Positions 63,652 to 64,000 of a stretch of 64,000 nt of DNA are shown here, piece by piece. The first letter of the stretch is position 1; every line of letters begins with the position of its first letter. The translations under genes were made by a program, and so were the position numbers. Origin of the DNA: Basidiobolus meristosporus CBS 931.73 (lineage: Eukaryota; Basidiobolomycota; Basidiobolomycetes; Basidiobolales; Basidiobolaceae); contig MCFE01000327.1 of NCBI GenBank assembly GCA_002104905.1, positions 30,341-94,340 of the forward strand. Direction: 5' to 3'. The notes under the pieces are model-generated. The model worked only from the letters and a program-made list of their open reading frames with translations. It searched no databases and was not told where the DNA came from.

Positions 63652-64000
63652 GGGGAGACAGTCACCAACCGGTGAAATCTTTATTTCAGTTGAAACAAAG
63701 AAGCCAGCGCTACTGTTGTAGCTTTGATACAAGAGTGTGTAGCTGAGGGGAATTTGTAGGTAAGTTAATAAGAAGTGATGATAGTTCTTCAGTGCTCAAG
63801 ACACTGTTCAGTGGGAAGGGGGGTAGCAAGAGAGGTAAGAATGACTTGTGAACAACATTAATGAGGGGAATGTGATAAGGATTGATATTCATCATAAAGG
63901 GAGTGTGCTGCTGCAGATATTGCTGCCAAAGGTCTGTCAAGTACTTCAGGTAGGCCAGCTTGGGTTTTTCTGACTTCAGAATAAATTCAGCAAACTTCTT
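63652..64000 (-). mobile_element. Telomeric element family A, copy A3 (runs off the window)
   Basis: The longest family A piece. The frame stays open from the window edge (64000) to a TAG at 63710. Its last ~95 codons read KFAEFILKSEKPKLAYLKYL, TDLWQQYLQQHTPFMMNINP, YHIPLINVVHKSFLPLLLPP and end LVSKLQQ. The 3' UTR is 58 nt, with AATAAAG and the hairpin TCACC-GGTT-GGTGA. I do not recognise this C-terminus; a retroelement protein is likely from context. The rest of the gene lies to the right of the window. Confidence 0.75.

Noticed and set aside
1-64000. CRISPR array, bacterial operon or prophage
   Set aside because: No regularly spaced repeat-spacer units were seen. The tandem repeats present (11, 33, ~205 and 509 bp) have no unique spacers, and the gene content is eukaryotic.

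Overview
The window looks like part of a filamentous fungal chromosome whose right side faces a telomere. The evidence is chitin-active secreted enzymes (two chitin deacetylases with hevein-type CBM18 domains, remnants of an AA11-like LPMO and a GH18 chitinase, both with CBM5/12 tails), a canonical spliceosomal U1 snRNA, a short GT-AG intron with a TACTAAT branch site, fungal Tnp2 (CACTA) transposase relics, and TTAGGG repeats. The lineage cannot be fixed from sequence alone. An early-diverging or AT-rich filamentous fungus is plausible.

Layout. (1) 1-22.4 kb is a graveyard of AT-rich mobile elements: an uncharacterised dispersed repeat (three copies), a decayed Ty3/gypsy element with LTRs, a second gypsy copy in the opposite orientation interrupted by a 321-bp MITE, a CACTA Tnp2 relic split by a 1-kb solo LTR, a 509-bp tandem duplication, a copia solo LTR, and a second gypsy family with gag-protease only. 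(2) 22.5-34.3 kb is higher in GC and holds the intact genes: two convergent chitin deacetylases and a secreted PAF-acetylhydrolase-like esterase. The rest shows no recognisable gene. (3) 34.3-41.4 kb holds a CACTA scrap, a copia relic on +, and a nearly full-length but dead Ty1/copia element on - with both LTRs. (4) 41.4-53.4 kb has an LPMO remnant, a GH18 pseudogene, a 54-aa cysteine-rich secreted precursor, the U1 snRNA gene, a secreted protein with two CBM19-like domains, and more LTR and LINE scraps. (5) 53.4-61.1 kb has pseudogenes (a periplasmic-binding-protein-like protein and a NEK-like kinase) and a tandem family of secreted acidic proteins with one intact copy. (6) 61.1-64 kb is a subtelomeric array in which every unit lies in the same orientation and is separated from the next by TTAGGG remnants.

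The most interesting system is region 6. Two element families end, at the same side, in the same short tail (an AATAAAG signal, a TCACC-loop-GGTGA hairpin, then a C-run) that joins directly onto telomeric CCCTAA. One family (A) carries the end of an open reading frame. The other (B) has no ORF but begins with a tRNA-like head with pol III A and B boxes and carries a set of covarying 14-nt hairpins. This is the architecture of a LINE with a parasitic SINE, both apparently targeted to telomere repeats. The intact secreted genes share a cell-wall or chitin theme, and many of their neighbours are broken, as expected for a fast-evolving subtelomere.
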